The notes beneath the pieces were generated by a model. The model was not told the origin of the DNA. It saw nothing but the letters and a program-made list of their open reading frames with translations, and did not search any database. DNA of 64,000 nucleotides from Janthinobacterium sp. 64 (GTDB lineage: Bacteria; Pseudomonadota; Gammaproteobacteria; Burkholderiales; Burkholderiaceae_D): contig NZ_PHUG01000001.1 of the NCBI RefSeq assembly GCF_002813325.1, forward strand, positions 744,001 through 808,000, written 5' to 3'. Position numbers and translations under genes: made by a program. Shown here in pieces: positions 36,889 to 45,899 of the stretch (its first letter is position 1; every line of letters starts with the position of its first letter).

Positions 36889-37467
36889 TCAGGCCTGTGT
36901 CGCAATGGCGGACCGTGGTGGTTCGGCGAAGGATGCCGCGCCATTCACGTAGGCATCGACCGCGACCTTGACTTTTGCGTTGGCAGCGGCTTCGGGATGC
37001 TTGTTGAGATAGGCGTCGGTTTCCTTGTAGTCCGCGCGCTCCTGCTCGGTGACCTCGCCGTTTTCGTTCTTGTCTTCGGCTTCATAAGTCTCGCTGGAAC
37101 TCGCCGTGGCGGTGAGGCTGGTGTCATCGCTGACGGCCGACGCGCCGGCCGCGCCGGCCTGTTCGGTGCCGCCAGCTTCGGCCGTGTCGGCGCTGCCGGT
37201 CTCAGTCTTGGCGGCGCGTCCATCGACGGCCGACGTGTCTACGCGCGAGGCGTCGTACTGGCTCTGCAGCGTGTTCGACAACGCTGCCGCGCCGTTCGGC
37301 GCCTTGCTGGCCGTCGCGCCAGCGACTTCCGCCTTGGCACCCGGCGGCGGCTCGCTGACCGGCGCGGCGATCTTTTGCTCTGCCGCACTCGCCGCGCTGG
37401 TGACGTCTTTTTTGCTTTGCGTAGGGATAAATCCCGTACCGCCGCTGACTGCTGATATTCCTGCCAT
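36889..37467 (-). CDS. Low-complexity protein with an EF-hand-like loop
   Basis: A 192-residue Ala/Ser/Thr/Glu-rich protein without a signal peptide, starting MAGISAVSGGTGFIPTQSKK. Most of it is low-complexity and probably disordered. Near residue 130 DKNENGEVTEQE fits the 12-residue EF-hand loop (Asp1, Asn3, Asn5, Gly6, Glu12), followed by ADYKETDAYLNKHPEA. No family was recognised; calcium binding is a weak inference. It lies just before the island boundary. Confidence 0.6.
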   Translation of the reverse strand: MAGISAVSGGTGFIPTQSKKDVTSAASAAEQKIAAPVSEPPPGAKAEVAGATASKAPNGAAALSNTLQSQYDASRVDTSAVDGRAAKTETGSADTAEAGGTEQAGAAGASAVSDDTSLTATASSSETYEAEDKNENGEVTEQERADYKETDAYLNKHPEAAANAKVKVAVDAYVNGAASFAEPPRSAIATQA

Positions 37468-37639
37468 ACGATCTCTCCTGTTGGTGCGGCAGAACTTTGT
37501 TGTTCATGCCATGGATAGGTCAACGGCAGGAATCCGCGAAACTATTGAACAGCTTTGTAGCATGTTTGTATCATTTGAAATAAAGGGAGTTATTCACTCG
37601 CTCTGTCGAGTGGTCGGTCGGCAGAGGTATCAAGAATAG

Positions 37640-38292
37640 CTGGAACGATACTTACACGGCCAGACGCCACGTATTTCCAGATTGCGTCTTTGCTGCAAGC
37701 AAATCGACGCTGATCGCATGGTCACATTGCCCTACAAAGAAAACATGCCGGACCGCGAACTGGCATTAAAACACTGGAAGGCGTTTTGTTAAATACTTGT
37801 AAGCATAAACAATTTCATTATGTAGCGGTCATTGAGGAACAAGCCCGTGGTGCCTTGCATTTCCATGTGGCCGTCGCAGGGCGGCAAATGTACGCACTGC
37901 TGCGCTCGATCTGGCAAGGCATCCTGGGGCGTGGCCCGAACGGTGAACAAATGGGACAGGTCCACATCCGCGACCCGCACCGTTTCGGCTTCGGCGTGGC
38001 CGGGGCGCACGAGATCGCCAGCTACATAGCGAAATACTACGGCAAGGAAATGCAGTGCAGGGCGCTCGACCAGAAACGCTACTTCCGCCCCAGGGGCATC
38101 GTGGTGCCGGACGTCGATGTATGGCGGGTGCCGTTTTGTACAAACATGCTGCGCGCTGCACAGGTCGCATTCCAGGCACTTTCCGGCCACTGTATGGATG
38201 GCCTACAGACCTGGTGCAACAACAATCTCGGCGTTGTGTACCTGGCGACCGCTCCGGGACTGCCACAGGTGGTGGACGATTGTCCGTTCTGA
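37640..38292 (+). pseudogene. Broken rolling-circle/filamentous-phage replication initiator (Rep)
   Basis: The 3' part encodes YVAVIEEQARGALHFHVAV with an H-x-H (HUH-type) motif, and SYIAKYYGKEM with the catalytic-tyrosine region. Upstream, another phase from 37640 encodes RMVTLPYKENMPDRELALKH, which fits the same protein. The two phases meet at a T-run (37784-37787): restoring one T would join the segments as WKAF-LLNTCKHKQ. The N-terminus is also missing. This is a degenerate remnant of an inovirus-like or plasmid Rep gene. Confidence 0.7.
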
Positions 38293-38332
38293 CATTCACT
38301 CCACCTTGATTGACGGGGAGGAGGGACGTGAT

Positions 38333-38614
38333 ATGGCAAATTTTGACGCTAATTCACTGCGGATACTTGAGCAAATTGAGGATGAGTTCCGCAATCAGTA
38401 CTGGATCATTCGGAACTCCAGGCGGACCAACTGGCGGACGGTCAATTGCACAAGGATGCTGTGCGATCTTATGTACATGCTTGGGGTGCCGAAATGGGTT
38501 GTTCAACAAGCGAGATATTGTCTTCGCCTGCGGGTATGCTCTAAGTGCTACAACGATGAATTTAGGTGTCATGCGCTCTGCGGACAAGCAAGGCGAGGTG
38601 ATTTTGATGAGTGA
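38333..38614 (+). CDS. Small Cys-rich hypothetical protein
   Basis: A 93-residue frame from MANFDANSLRILEQI with GGAGGAGGG about eight bases upstream. Seven or more cysteines cluster in the C-terminal half (CTRMLCDLMYM, CLRLRVCSKCYNDEFRCHALC), suggesting metal binding. Base composition is transitional to the AT-rich island. No family was recognised; it may be part of the degenerate phage element. Confidence 0.45.
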   Translation: MANFDANSLRILEQIEDEFRNQYWIIRNSRRTNWRTVNCTRMLCDLMYMLGVPKWVVQQARYCLRLRVCSKCYNDEFRCHALCGQARRGDFDE

Positions 38615-38702
38615 ATCATACCATTGTGCGTCAATATGAAAAAATCAACTTAAATAATTATTTCGTCCATGGTATTGTTAGATGGATACAGAGTTATACT
38701 TC

Positions 38703-38708
38703 TATAAT
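38703..38708 (+). promoter_or_regulatory. Probable -10 box of the SIR2-NTPase gene
   Basis: A perfect TATAAT lies 22 bases before the ATG, with a weak -35 (TTAGAT-like) about 19 bases upstream. AAGGTGA at 38721-38727 is the ribosome site. A transcript start near 38715 is expected. Confidence 0.45.
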
Positions 38709-38730
38709 GATTACAACTAGAAGGTGACTT

Positions 38731-41217
38731 ATGGACTATGATCGCGCGATTATTTCTGCTGCAAATGGTAAAGCCATATTATTTGTAGGTGCTGGATTTT
38801 CTGTTGGGGCTACTGCTTTAAACGGCAGTGGATTTCCAACGGGTTCGCATTTAGCTAGATTATTGTGCGAGGAGGCTAGTGCCCCCGTTAGTGACGATCT
38901 GAAGACGGCTTCAAGTCGTTACCTTAGAAAAAAAAGGCCTGACGAGCTAATTAAATTTCTTAGAGAGAATTATTCCTCTAAAGTAATTCTGGAGAAGCAA
39001 GAGATTGTCGCAAGCATTCCGTGGAAGGCAATTTATACTACAAATTATGATGACATCTTAGAGTTGGGTGCAAAAGCAAAGGGGAAAAAACTGTCGGCAG
39101 TTACGTTGGCAGACCATCCCCGAAGTCATCGAGATTCCAATTCATACGTTGTCCATATAAATGGCTATATTGACCGCCTTAATGAAAATACTTTATTAAA
39201 TGAGTTTAAGTTAACTAATACTAGCTATCTCACCAACCAATTTCGCGAATCGGAATGGTGTGATTTATTTCTCCATCATTTAAGATCATCGCATGCTATA
39301 TTTTTTGTCGGATACTCACTCTACGATATAGACATACAAGAGATATTTCACGCTGATAAGTCTTTGTATGAAAAAACTTTTTTCATACAACGGGAGAATA
39401 TGACAGAAGAAGATATTTATTTTTCAGAACTCGCGGACTTCGGCACAATTTTACCTATAGGTATTGATAAATTTTCCAAAGATCTAAGCCAAATTGATCC
39501 ATTGGCATTGAGTACTGATAAGTCCTTAATGCTCACGGGTTTAGAAGAGATGACATTACCTGAGGCTATTGCGACAAGCACTGCTGCAGATATTTATAAT
39601 CTTTTGCTACGTGGGGATGTTAATTCTGATTTTATTTCAGAACAAATAATTTCCGGAGCGCAAAACTCCTACATATTCAACCGTGAAGGTGTGGATACCA
39701 TAGACAATAAAATAGATAACTATATGGTTATAGGTGATATTGGAAATGGAAAAACCACAATGCTGCGATGCATATGTGCAAATTTAATTAAGATTGGAAA
39801 AAGATGTTTTTGGCTAAAAGATGAATCGTACGACAGTCATGATGAAATTGACGCCATATTGAAATTGGATGAGCCTAGTGTGATTGTATTTGATAATTAC
39901 ACCAAAAAATTAAATTTAATTGAATATGCCAACCTAAAACGCCGAAGTGATACCATTCTTGTTTTTTCAGCACGAACACTGCTCCATAAAAATTCGCAAG
40001 AAGATTTATATTACAAAAAAATTCGTATTGATGTGACAAAAACTTTCGAGATAAACTGCAACAAATTGACAGATTCGGAACTCACAAATTTAGTTGAATA
40101 TTTTTTGAAATATGGTGTGTGGGGTGATATGACAGGAGGAAATAGTCATAAAAAAATTCGATATATTCGTAAGGTTTGCAATTCGGAATTGCATGGTGTT
40201 TTGCTTGATCTGCTAGCTTCTCCGGAGATGCAATCCCGATTTTCCAACTTGTTTAGGGAATTTAAAGGTTCGAAGCAAATAACAAAAGCCTTGGTCGCGA
40301 CATTCACGTTGAATTTATTAAATATTACCCATCCGAATGCGCATATGATCGCAGCCATAACTGGTGATGGCACAATATTTACACCTTCGTTTAAGTCAAA
40401 TGAAATATTAAAGCATTTCTTTAATAGTGAGCAAGATATCATAACGCCGAAATCAGCGGCACTTGCAGAGTTTTGTATGAAAAACTTTCCTGACCCTGTC
40501 TTGCTTGTTGAGTGTTTAATAGATATTTGTAAATCTACGCGAAAAAAAGCCGCAACTGAGAGAAAATTTGATATGTCCAAATTTTATTGGGATCTTTATC
40601 GCGACATGGCCAGTTTTTCTAGCGTTAAACGTATGCTGCCAGAAGTAGGAAAGCGAGAATTGCTTATTCAATTTTATGAAGGACTGCGAACCATTGATTT
40701 GGAGCGGGAAAATCCATTATTCTGGCTTCAATATGCTATGGCTCGAATGAATCAACCAATGAATGGCGACTTGGAGCAAGCGGCTATCTACCTTAGAACT
40801 GCGATGTCGATAGCTAAGTCAAAAAAAGGTTTTACTACTACAGATATTGAGACGCAACAGGCAAGGTTATATATTGAGTATGCGTTGCACTCGGCAGAAA
40901 CGGCAACTGAGGCATATGATTTTTTTGTTCAAGCGGATGCGCGACTTGCGAAAATCACCAAAGACGAAATATATAAAACAGAGCCTTATCGCCCCATACA
41001 TAATTACACTCAGTTATTTATTAAGTTTGGCAGTGATTTTAGTATTACGCAGTGCAGAGGAATTTACGATTCCTGTTCTTTTATTATGCATAATATTAAG
41101 GTTCTACCAATTCGAATTGCAGAAGAGCAGGTAATTGTTACTGCTAGGCGTGTATTGCAAGACATAATGAACAAATTGAGTTTGAGACTGGCGGGAGAGG
41201 AAGAAAAGTCTAAATAG
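38731..41217 (+). CDS. SIR2-domain STAND-like NTPase, probable antiphage defence protein
   Basis: An 828-residue protein in clearly AT-rich DNA. Residues 1-250 are a SIR2-like NADase domain: FVGAGFS (18-24), YTTNYDD (102-108), candidate catalytic His142 in VHINGYID, and FVGYSLYDIDI. Residues about 320-460 form a P-loop NTPase: Walker A GDIGNGKTT (335-343) and Walker B-like SVIVFDNY (383-390). The C-terminal 350 residues are helical and may be a sensor. This layout resembles SIR2-STAND (Avs5-like) defence proteins, which deplete NAD on phage recognition. Exact subtype not assigned. Confidence 0.78.
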   Translation: MDYDRAIISAANGKAILFVGAGFSVGATALNGSGFPTGSHLARLLCEEASAPVSDDLKTASSRYLRKKRPDELIKFLRENYSSKVILEKQEIVASIPWKAIYTTNYDDILELGAKAKGKKLSAVTLADHPRSHRDSNSYVVHINGYIDRLNENTLLNEFKLTNTSYLTNQFRESEWCDLFLHHLRSSHAIFFVGYSLYDIDIQEIFHADKSLYEKTFFIQRENMTEEDIYFSELADFGTILPIGIDKFSKDLSQIDPLALSTDKSLMLTGLEEMTLPEAIATSTAADIYNLLLRGDVNSDFISEQIISGAQNSYIFNREGVDTIDNKIDNYMVIGDIGNGKTTMLRCICANLIKIGKRCFWLKDESYDSHDEIDAILKLDEPSVIVFDNYTKKLNLIEYANLKRRSDTILVFSARTLLHKNSQEDLYYKKIRIDVTKTFEINCNKLTDSELTNLVEYFLKYGVWGDMTGGNSHKKIRYIRKVCNSELHGVLLDLLASPEMQSRFSNLFREFKGSKQITKALVATFTLNLLNITHPNAHMIAAITGDGTIFTPSFKSNEILKHFFNSEQDIITPKSAALAEFCMKNFPDPVLLVECLIDICKSTRKKAATERKFDMSKFYWDLYRDMASFSSVKRMLPEVGKRELLIQFYEGLRTIDLERENPLFWLQYAMARMNQPMNGDLEQAAIYLRTAMSIAKSKKGFTTTDIETQQARLYIEYALHSAETATEAYDFFVQADARLAKITKDEIYKTEPYRPIHNYTQLFIKFGSDFSITQCRGIYDSCSFIMHNIKVLPIRIAEEQVIVTARRVLQDIMNKLSLRLAGEEEKSK

Positions 41218-41767
41218 AAAATTCTTCGATATTTTTTACTTAGCGGGGTACGGTAGAGTAAGTTACTTTACCCCGCATCTACAAGAAACGCGCTTACCTA
41301 AATGTCCGAACTAAAGAAATACCAAGTTTGCCCATGACGGACTCCAATACTCAATGCTTCCGTATCTCGCTTTAGGTAAAAACACCTTTACCTAAAACAC
41401 CGTTCGCAATGTGTAAATTACCTAAATATTCAGACGAGTTGAAGGGGACGACGTGCTTACGTAAATGTCCGGACGAAAAGGCGAAACGAAACATTTTTAC
41501 TTCTACGGTCTCAATCAACCGCAAAATCCTGAAATGTCCCGCGGCAGGACATCACCGCGTACATCGTCGGCTTCTGCAATACCGAACGATTGAATTCAGT
41601 ATTGGGCAATCTGCCGCCCACCGTCTTCGAACGGAAAATGGCAGCAAAAAATCTATTGTTGTGTCCGAAATTACTTGACCACCACCGTAGACAGAACGTC
41701 CCTTCAGAGGTATCGTTTTTTTTCATGGCAATGTGCCATCATGAAGTAATGTTTAGAAGGGTTTAAA
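41218..41767. other. 550-bp intergenic region with recurring TTACCTAAA motifs
   Basis: No convincing gene is seen. A hairpin GCGGGGTA / TACCCCGC (41243-41276) follows the SIR2 gene. The word TTACCTAAA or a close variant occurs near 41295, 41388, 41419 and 41458, and inverted at 41371. The copies near 41295 and 41458 continue as TAAATGTCCG. TTTAGGTAAA and TTTACCTAAA (41371-41396) form a perfect 10-bp inverted repeat with a 6-base loop. Possible meanings are transposon-end repeats, iterons or operator sites. Confidence 0.55.
41371..41396. repeat. Perfect inverted repeat TTTAGGTAAA / TTTACCTAAA
   Basis: Two 10-base arms separated by AACACC, within the intergenic region between the SIR2-NTPase and gajA. 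The stem is AT-rich, so a protein-binding site is more likely than a terminator. Confidence 0.6.
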
Positions 41768-43426
41768 GTGCACGTTAAATCGATTAAGCTGATCAACTTC
41801 AAAAAATTTCGTGATGAGCTTCTTGAGTTCAATGACGACGTCAATATTTTCGTAGGCGATAACAATGCCGGCAAAAGTACGATTTTAGAAGCATTAGAAA
41901 TTGTGCTAAATTACAACCATCGTGGACGGCCCTTCAATGGCGAATTTTCGCCCGATCTTTTCAATCAGGATGCGGTCAACCTTTTCCTCGCCTCTGACAA
42001 GACGTCGAAGTACCTACCCGTTTTGACCATAGAGGCCTATATTGAAGGTGTACCTGAGTACCGTGGCACGAATAATAGCCTCAAGGCAGATGCCCAAGGA
42101 GTCGTAGTACAAGCCTGTTTCGACGTGTTGTTAGAGGACGTTTATGAGAAATACCTGCTGACCAACCCTAGTATCACTAGTATTCCAATCGAGTTTTATA
42201 AGTTGGAATGGCTCGATTTTGGCTGGAACCCGATTAGGCCGATAGCAAAGAAGTTCAAAGCTCTGTACATCGATCCGACACGAATCCACCCCACCATAGG
42301 GAAGAATCAGTATATCTCTAGCATTCTCAACACGGCACTCGCGAAAGAAGAACTGGTAAAACTAACCCTCAATTATCGTGAAAACCTACAGGTATTTAAC
42401 AACTCCGGAGAGGTCCTGACGGTTAATGCCAACCTTGATACGGCTCACCTCATCACGGATCGAAGGCTCACCATTGCAGCAAGTACCTTACCAGCGGGTG
42501 CTATCCAGACGGGCCTGCAACTAAAGTTGGATGATGTGCCATTTCATTTCATCGGCAAGGGAGAGCAAAGCAATGTACAAATCAAGCTTGCTATACAGAA
42601 CAAATCCCACGATATCGATTTGGTGATGATGGAAGAACCCGAAAACCATTTATCCCACACTAATTTAAACAAGCTCGTGCACTACGTTGAGAACCAGAGG
42701 GCAGACAAGCAACTTTTTCTGACTACCCATAGCTCTTATGTGCTGAACAAGCTCAGCATCGACAAGATTTGCTTAGTACAGTCAGGGTACAAAAGGTTGC
42801 ATACGCTTGACGCTCAAGTTGTGAAGACACTTAAGCGTCTTCCTGGCTACGATACCCTACGAGTAGCATTATCGAGCAAGGTGATCTTGGTTGAGGGACC
42901 GTCGGATGAACTGGTGCTCAAGAAGATCTACCAGCGAAAACATAATCGACTACCTGAGCAGGATGGGATAGATATTATTGTAGTGCGCGGAGTAGGCTTC
43001 AAGACGTTCATTGAGGTTGGCAAACAGATTGGTACTAGAATCCATGTGCTAAGGGATAATGACGGTGACTATCACGGTAACGTTGTGCAAGGACGTCTGG
43101 AATACGCTGAATTTCCCAATGTCAAACTGTTTTCACCAATTAACGACAACGAATTTTCGCTTGAGCCAGCGATGATTTATGCCAATGCGATCGATATCGA
43201 AACACTTGATGCGTTTGCAAAAGAGGTGCTATCGGCTCCGACCTACAAACTCTATGATGCGAATCTCACTTTACAAGACAGAAGGGAGAATTTGATTCAG
43301 TGGTTCAAGAGCGTAAAAGGCAACGGCAAAGGTGCTCGCAAGGTCGATTCAGCCATCAGGCTTTTTGATGGTCAGTTAGATTTCAAATACCCAGAATTCT
43401 TAGATGAGGTACTTAATTTTGCCTAA
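41768..43426 (+). CDS. gajA: Gabija endonuclease GajA (OLD family: ATPase plus TOPRIM)
   Basis: A 552-residue OLD-family nuclease. The ABC-type ATPase domain has Walker A VGDNNAGKST (about residues 29-38) and LVMMEEPENHLS (signature/Walker B). The TOPRIM domain has VILVEGPSDELVLKKIY and VLRDNDGDYHG, with the acidic metal ligands. The start is GTG with AGAAGGG upstream. It overlaps the next gene, a UvrD-like helicase, giving the two-gene Gabija antiphage arrangement. Confidence 0.88.
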   Translation: MHVKSIKLINFKKFRDELLEFNDDVNIFVGDNNAGKSTILEALEIVLNYNHRGRPFNGEFSPDLFNQDAVNLFLASDKTSKYLPVLTIEAYIEGVPEYRGTNNSLKADAQGVVVQACFDVLLEDVYEKYLLTNPSITSIPIEFYKLEWLDFGWNPIRPIAKKFKALYIDPTRIHPTIGKNQYISSILNTALAKEELVKLTLNYRENLQVFNNSGEVLTVNANLDTAHLITDRRLTIAASTLPAGAIQTGLQLKLDDVPFHFIGKGEQSNVQIKLAIQNKSHDIDLVMMEEPENHLSHTNLNKLVHYVENQRADKQLFLTTHSSYVLNKLSIDKICLVQSGYKRLHTLDAQVVKTLKRLPGYDTLRVALSSKVILVEGPSDELVLKKIYQRKHNRLPEQDGIDIIVVRGVGFKTFIEVGKQIGTRIHVLRDNDGDYHGNVVQGRLEYAEFPNVKLFSPINDNEFSLEPAMIYANAIDIETLDAFAKEVLSAPTYKLYDANLTLQDRRENLIQWFKSVKGNGKGARKVDSAIRLFDGQLDFKYPEFLDEVLNFA

Positions 43427-44603
43427 TGAACTTTGGATCGCAGGCGCCGGATCGGGTAAAACGCATAAAATCATCACTGACGCGATTGGGGTCATCAATG
43501 GTGGGGGGAGGGTATTGGTAGTCACTTATACCACCAACAACCAAGCAGAACTGCGTGCACGCTTTGCCGAACTGTACGGTGGCAGCAGCGAACACTTTAT
43601 TGTCAAAGGGCTTTTCACGTTTTATCTCGAAGATATGGTGCGCCCCTATCAGCGCGTAGTATTTCCTGATCGAATATCGACCATCTCATTCACTGAATCC
43701 AATCCTCACTTGATGCCGGATACAACTTTTCATATTAAAGGAAGAGGTGAAAAGAGGGCTGACGGAACGATCAATCCACTGCACTACCTTACACCTTGCA
43801 AAACCAAGGCCTACTCTGGATTGTTAGCAAAGCTTGCGACTCATATTGCGAAGCTATCCAAAGATGCAGCAGCCAAACGGCTGAATGAAGTTTATCAGAG
43901 GATTTTTTTTGATGAAGTGCAGGATTTGGTCGGTTGGGATTACGATGTGATCAAATCTATCAACAAGGTGATGATCAACTCGATCTGTTGTGTCGGGGAC
44001 TTTCGGCAGACGATTTACACTACAACATTTGGGCATAAGGCTCCGCAGACGCTTCAGGAGAAGGTTGATTACCTTGTCGGCAAGCTGAAGTTTGAGAAAA
44101 AATCGATGCCTAAAAATCGTAGATGCGTCCAGGAGATCTGTGACCTATCCGATACGATACATGCTGGACTGTATGATAAGACGATATCCGGAGTTGAGAA
44201 AATTCCTGAAGATATCGCCCATCACTCTGGTGCGTTTATAGTAAAGCAGTCCCAAGTGACTGAGTATGTGACTGCCTTTCAGCCCCAAGTGCTCCGCTGG
44301 TCGGCGACAACTGGCCGTAAATACCTGCCAAGTAACCTCCTATGTTATACGTTCGGGTCTTGCAAAGGTCTCGGCTTTGACCGGGTCCTGGTAATTCCAC
44401 CGGATAAGCACCTGAAATTTCTTGGTGGCGATCTTACAGTTTTCGAAAAGGATAAAACGGAAGAGTCGCGGAACAAATTTTACGTCGCGGTCACCAGAGC
44501 TCGCTACAGCCTAGCGTTTGTAGTTGCGGACAATTTAGCAAATGTTTTGCCTTACCCAGTGTGGGATGGCGTTGGCGTGCCCGAAGCGGCGATCAAAACT
44601 TGA
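43404..44603 (+). CDS. gajB: Gabija UvrD-like helicase GajB
   Basis: A 399-residue SF1 helicase. Walker A is IAGAGSGKTHKI (residues 14-20 core), the DEAD-equivalent box is FFDEVQDLVGW, and C-terminal motifs are GLGFDRVLVI and KFYVAVTRARYSLAFV. The length fits GajB, which is shorter than UvrD. The first 23 bases overlap gajA, showing translational coupling. GajB is thought to sense DNA ends and stimulate GajA. Confidence 0.88.
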   Translation: MRYLILPNELWIAGAGSGKTHKIITDAIGVINGGGRVLVVTYTTNNQAELRARFAELYGGSSEHFIVKGLFTFYLEDMVRPYQRVVFPDRISTISFTESNPHLMPDTTFHIKGRGEKRADGTINPLHYLTPCKTKAYSGLLAKLATHIAKLSKDAAAKRLNEVYQRIFFDEVQDLVGWDYDVIKSINKVMINSICCVGDFRQTIYTTTFGHKAPQTLQEKVDYLVGKLKFEKKSMPKNRRCVQEICDLSDTIHAGLYDKTISGVEKIPEDIAHHSGAFIVKQSQVTEYVTAFQPQVLRWSATTGRKYLPSNLLCYTFGSCKGLGFDRVLVIPPDKHLKFLGGDLTVFEKDKTEESRNKFYVAVTRARYSLAFVVADNLANVLPYPVWDGVGVPEAAIKT

Positions 44604-44620
44604 GACAGGTTGCCTGACGA

Positions 44621-44647
44621 CGAGGTGACGAAGTCATCGTCACCTCG
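44621..44647 (+). terminator. Hairpin after gajB
   Basis: CGAGGTGACGA and TCGTCACCTCG form a perfect 11-bp stem with a 5-base loop, 18 bases after the gajB stop. No T-run follows, so it may be a terminator or an mRNA 3' stabiliser. Confidence 0.5.
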
Positions 44648-44699
44648 GATGACATGCTGAATCTGCAGCAACCGCCAGCCCTTACGAAGATAACGATTA

Positions 44700-44837
44700 T
44701 AGCCAGTGATTACTGCGTACACTACCTAGTTGCCGGGCCAATTGGGCAACGCATGCCCAAATGTGCGCTGGTGGGACAGCTCCCAGATGCGCAGTTTCCT
44801 CGACCGCCATCACGACTATCTGCAGGGGCGTTTCGTC
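44700..44837 (+). other. Gene fragment truncated by the IS630-type element
   Basis: A plus-strand frame ending just at the left end of the insertion encodes RWWDSSQMRSFLDRHHDYLQ, which reads like real protein. It has a stop upstream near 44729 and no start. It is probably the tail of a gene destroyed by mobile elements; the family was not recognised. Confidence 0.3.
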
Positions 44838-44898
44838 TAAGTAATTCGTCAATTTTTGCTGTCAAAGCCTAATAGGTAACGACGCAGGAGTTGATGTG

Positions 44899-45366
44899 AT
44901 GAAACTACTGATACTACAACAGGCTGAACAGCAAACATTGCGCGACATGGGTGTTTTTCATCCGCACCCACGTGTACGGATACGTGCCCAAGCGATAGTT
45001 CGATTAAGCCAGGGACTGACTTTGCAGCAAACTGCCAATGAATTCCATGTTCATCTGAACAGCATTGAAGCATGGCGGCAACGCTGGAACAAGCAAGGCC
45101 TGATGGGTCTTTATGAAGGCCATCATACCGGGCGCAAACGCAAGTGGACGGCCGAACAGCAAGAAGCACTACGAGCATTGGCGCAAACCGATGGGGGCAG
45201 CGCCAACAGTCTGCTACGGACCTTCGCGCAACGGGAAGGCTTACCCGCCATCAGCCAGGAAACGGCAAGGCGATATTTGCACGAGATGCAGTTCAGCTAC
45301 AAGCGCTACCGCTATAGTTTAAAAAAAAGCATCCAGCGGAAGCGTTCGGCAAGGCCGCACGCATAA
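44899..45366 (+). CDS. IS630 transposase, upstream frame (helix-turn-helix part)
   Basis: About 155 residues from MKLLILQQAEQ (an in-frame GTG lies at 44896), with GCAGGAG upstream. It contains an HTH: GLTLQQTANEFHVHLNSIEA then WRQRWNKQGLMGLYEG, and a second DNA-binding segment around SQETARRYLHEM. The frame reaches an A8 run at 45321-45328 followed by a short divergent tail. A -1 shift on the A-run joins it to the DDE frame, continuing KKHPAEAFGKAARI. Confidence 0.8.
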   Translation: MKLLILQQAEQQTLRDMGVFHPHPRVRIRAQAIVRLSQGLTLQQTANEFHVHLNSIEAWRQRWNKQGLMGLYEGHHTGRKRKWTAEQQEALRALAQTDGGSANSLLRTFAQREGLPAISQETARRYLHEMQFSYKRYRYSLKKSIQRKRSARPHA

Positions 45367-45374
45367 TCGGCGAG

Positions 45375-45899
45375 TTGGATCAACAGGCACGTGCCGGGCA
45401 GTGCGAACTGCTGTTTTATGACGAGTCCGGTTTCAGCCCGAATCCGCCGATTCAGTCGGGCTGGTCGCGGATTGGACAGACGCGTGGCGTGGAACCGCTG
45501 TCGCATGGCGAGCGCGTTAATGTTCTCGGTGCGCTAAGTCATGACCACAAGCTGCACTGGCGAACGCAACGTAGGCCGACAGTATGCGACGACGTGATCG
45601 CTTTCTTCGACGAACTTGCGGCACAAAAACATACCGTGCCGCGCATTGTCGTATTGGACAACGCATCATTTCACAAGGGGCCGCAGATCGAGAAATGCCG
45701 ACGAAAATGGATGGCACAGGGGCTATTTCTATATTACTTGCCCCCTTACAGCCCGGAACTGAATCGCATCGAGATCCTGTGGAAACAGGCCAAGTACTTC
45801 TGGCGCCGTTTCGCCGGGCTGAAAGGAAGCGAGTTGCTGACCGAAGTGGAATCGTTGATGAAAGGTTTCGGAACTGCATTCACAATAAATTTCGTCTGA
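45375..45899 (+). CDS. IS630 transposase, downstream frame (DDE domain)
   Basis: About 174 residues in the -1 phase relative to the upstream frame. It carries the DDE catalytic core: LLFYDESGFSPNPP (first Asp), RIVVLDNASFHKG (second Asp) and YLPPYSPELNRIEILWKQ (Glu), all typical of IS630. It has no independent start of quality, so production by frameshifting at 45321-45328 is likely. The natural joined product would span 44899-45899. Confidence 0.8.
   Translation: MDQQARAGQCELLFYDESGFSPNPPIQSGWSRIGQTRGVEPLSHGERVNVLGALSHDHKLHWRTQRRPTVCDDVIAFFDELAAQKHTVPRIVVLDNASFHKGPQIEKCRRKWMAQGLFLYYLPPYSPELNRIEILWKQAKYFWRRFAGLKGSELLTEVESLMKGFGTAFTINFV

Noticed and set aside
41371..41480. CRISPR array as explanation for the TTACCTAAA repeats
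   Set aside because: Copies are short, differ in orientation and spacing, and no cas genes are present.
41511..41726. Small frames in the gap before gajA
   Set aside because: They lack ribosome sites and protein-like composition; the region's signal is the repeated motif, not coding.
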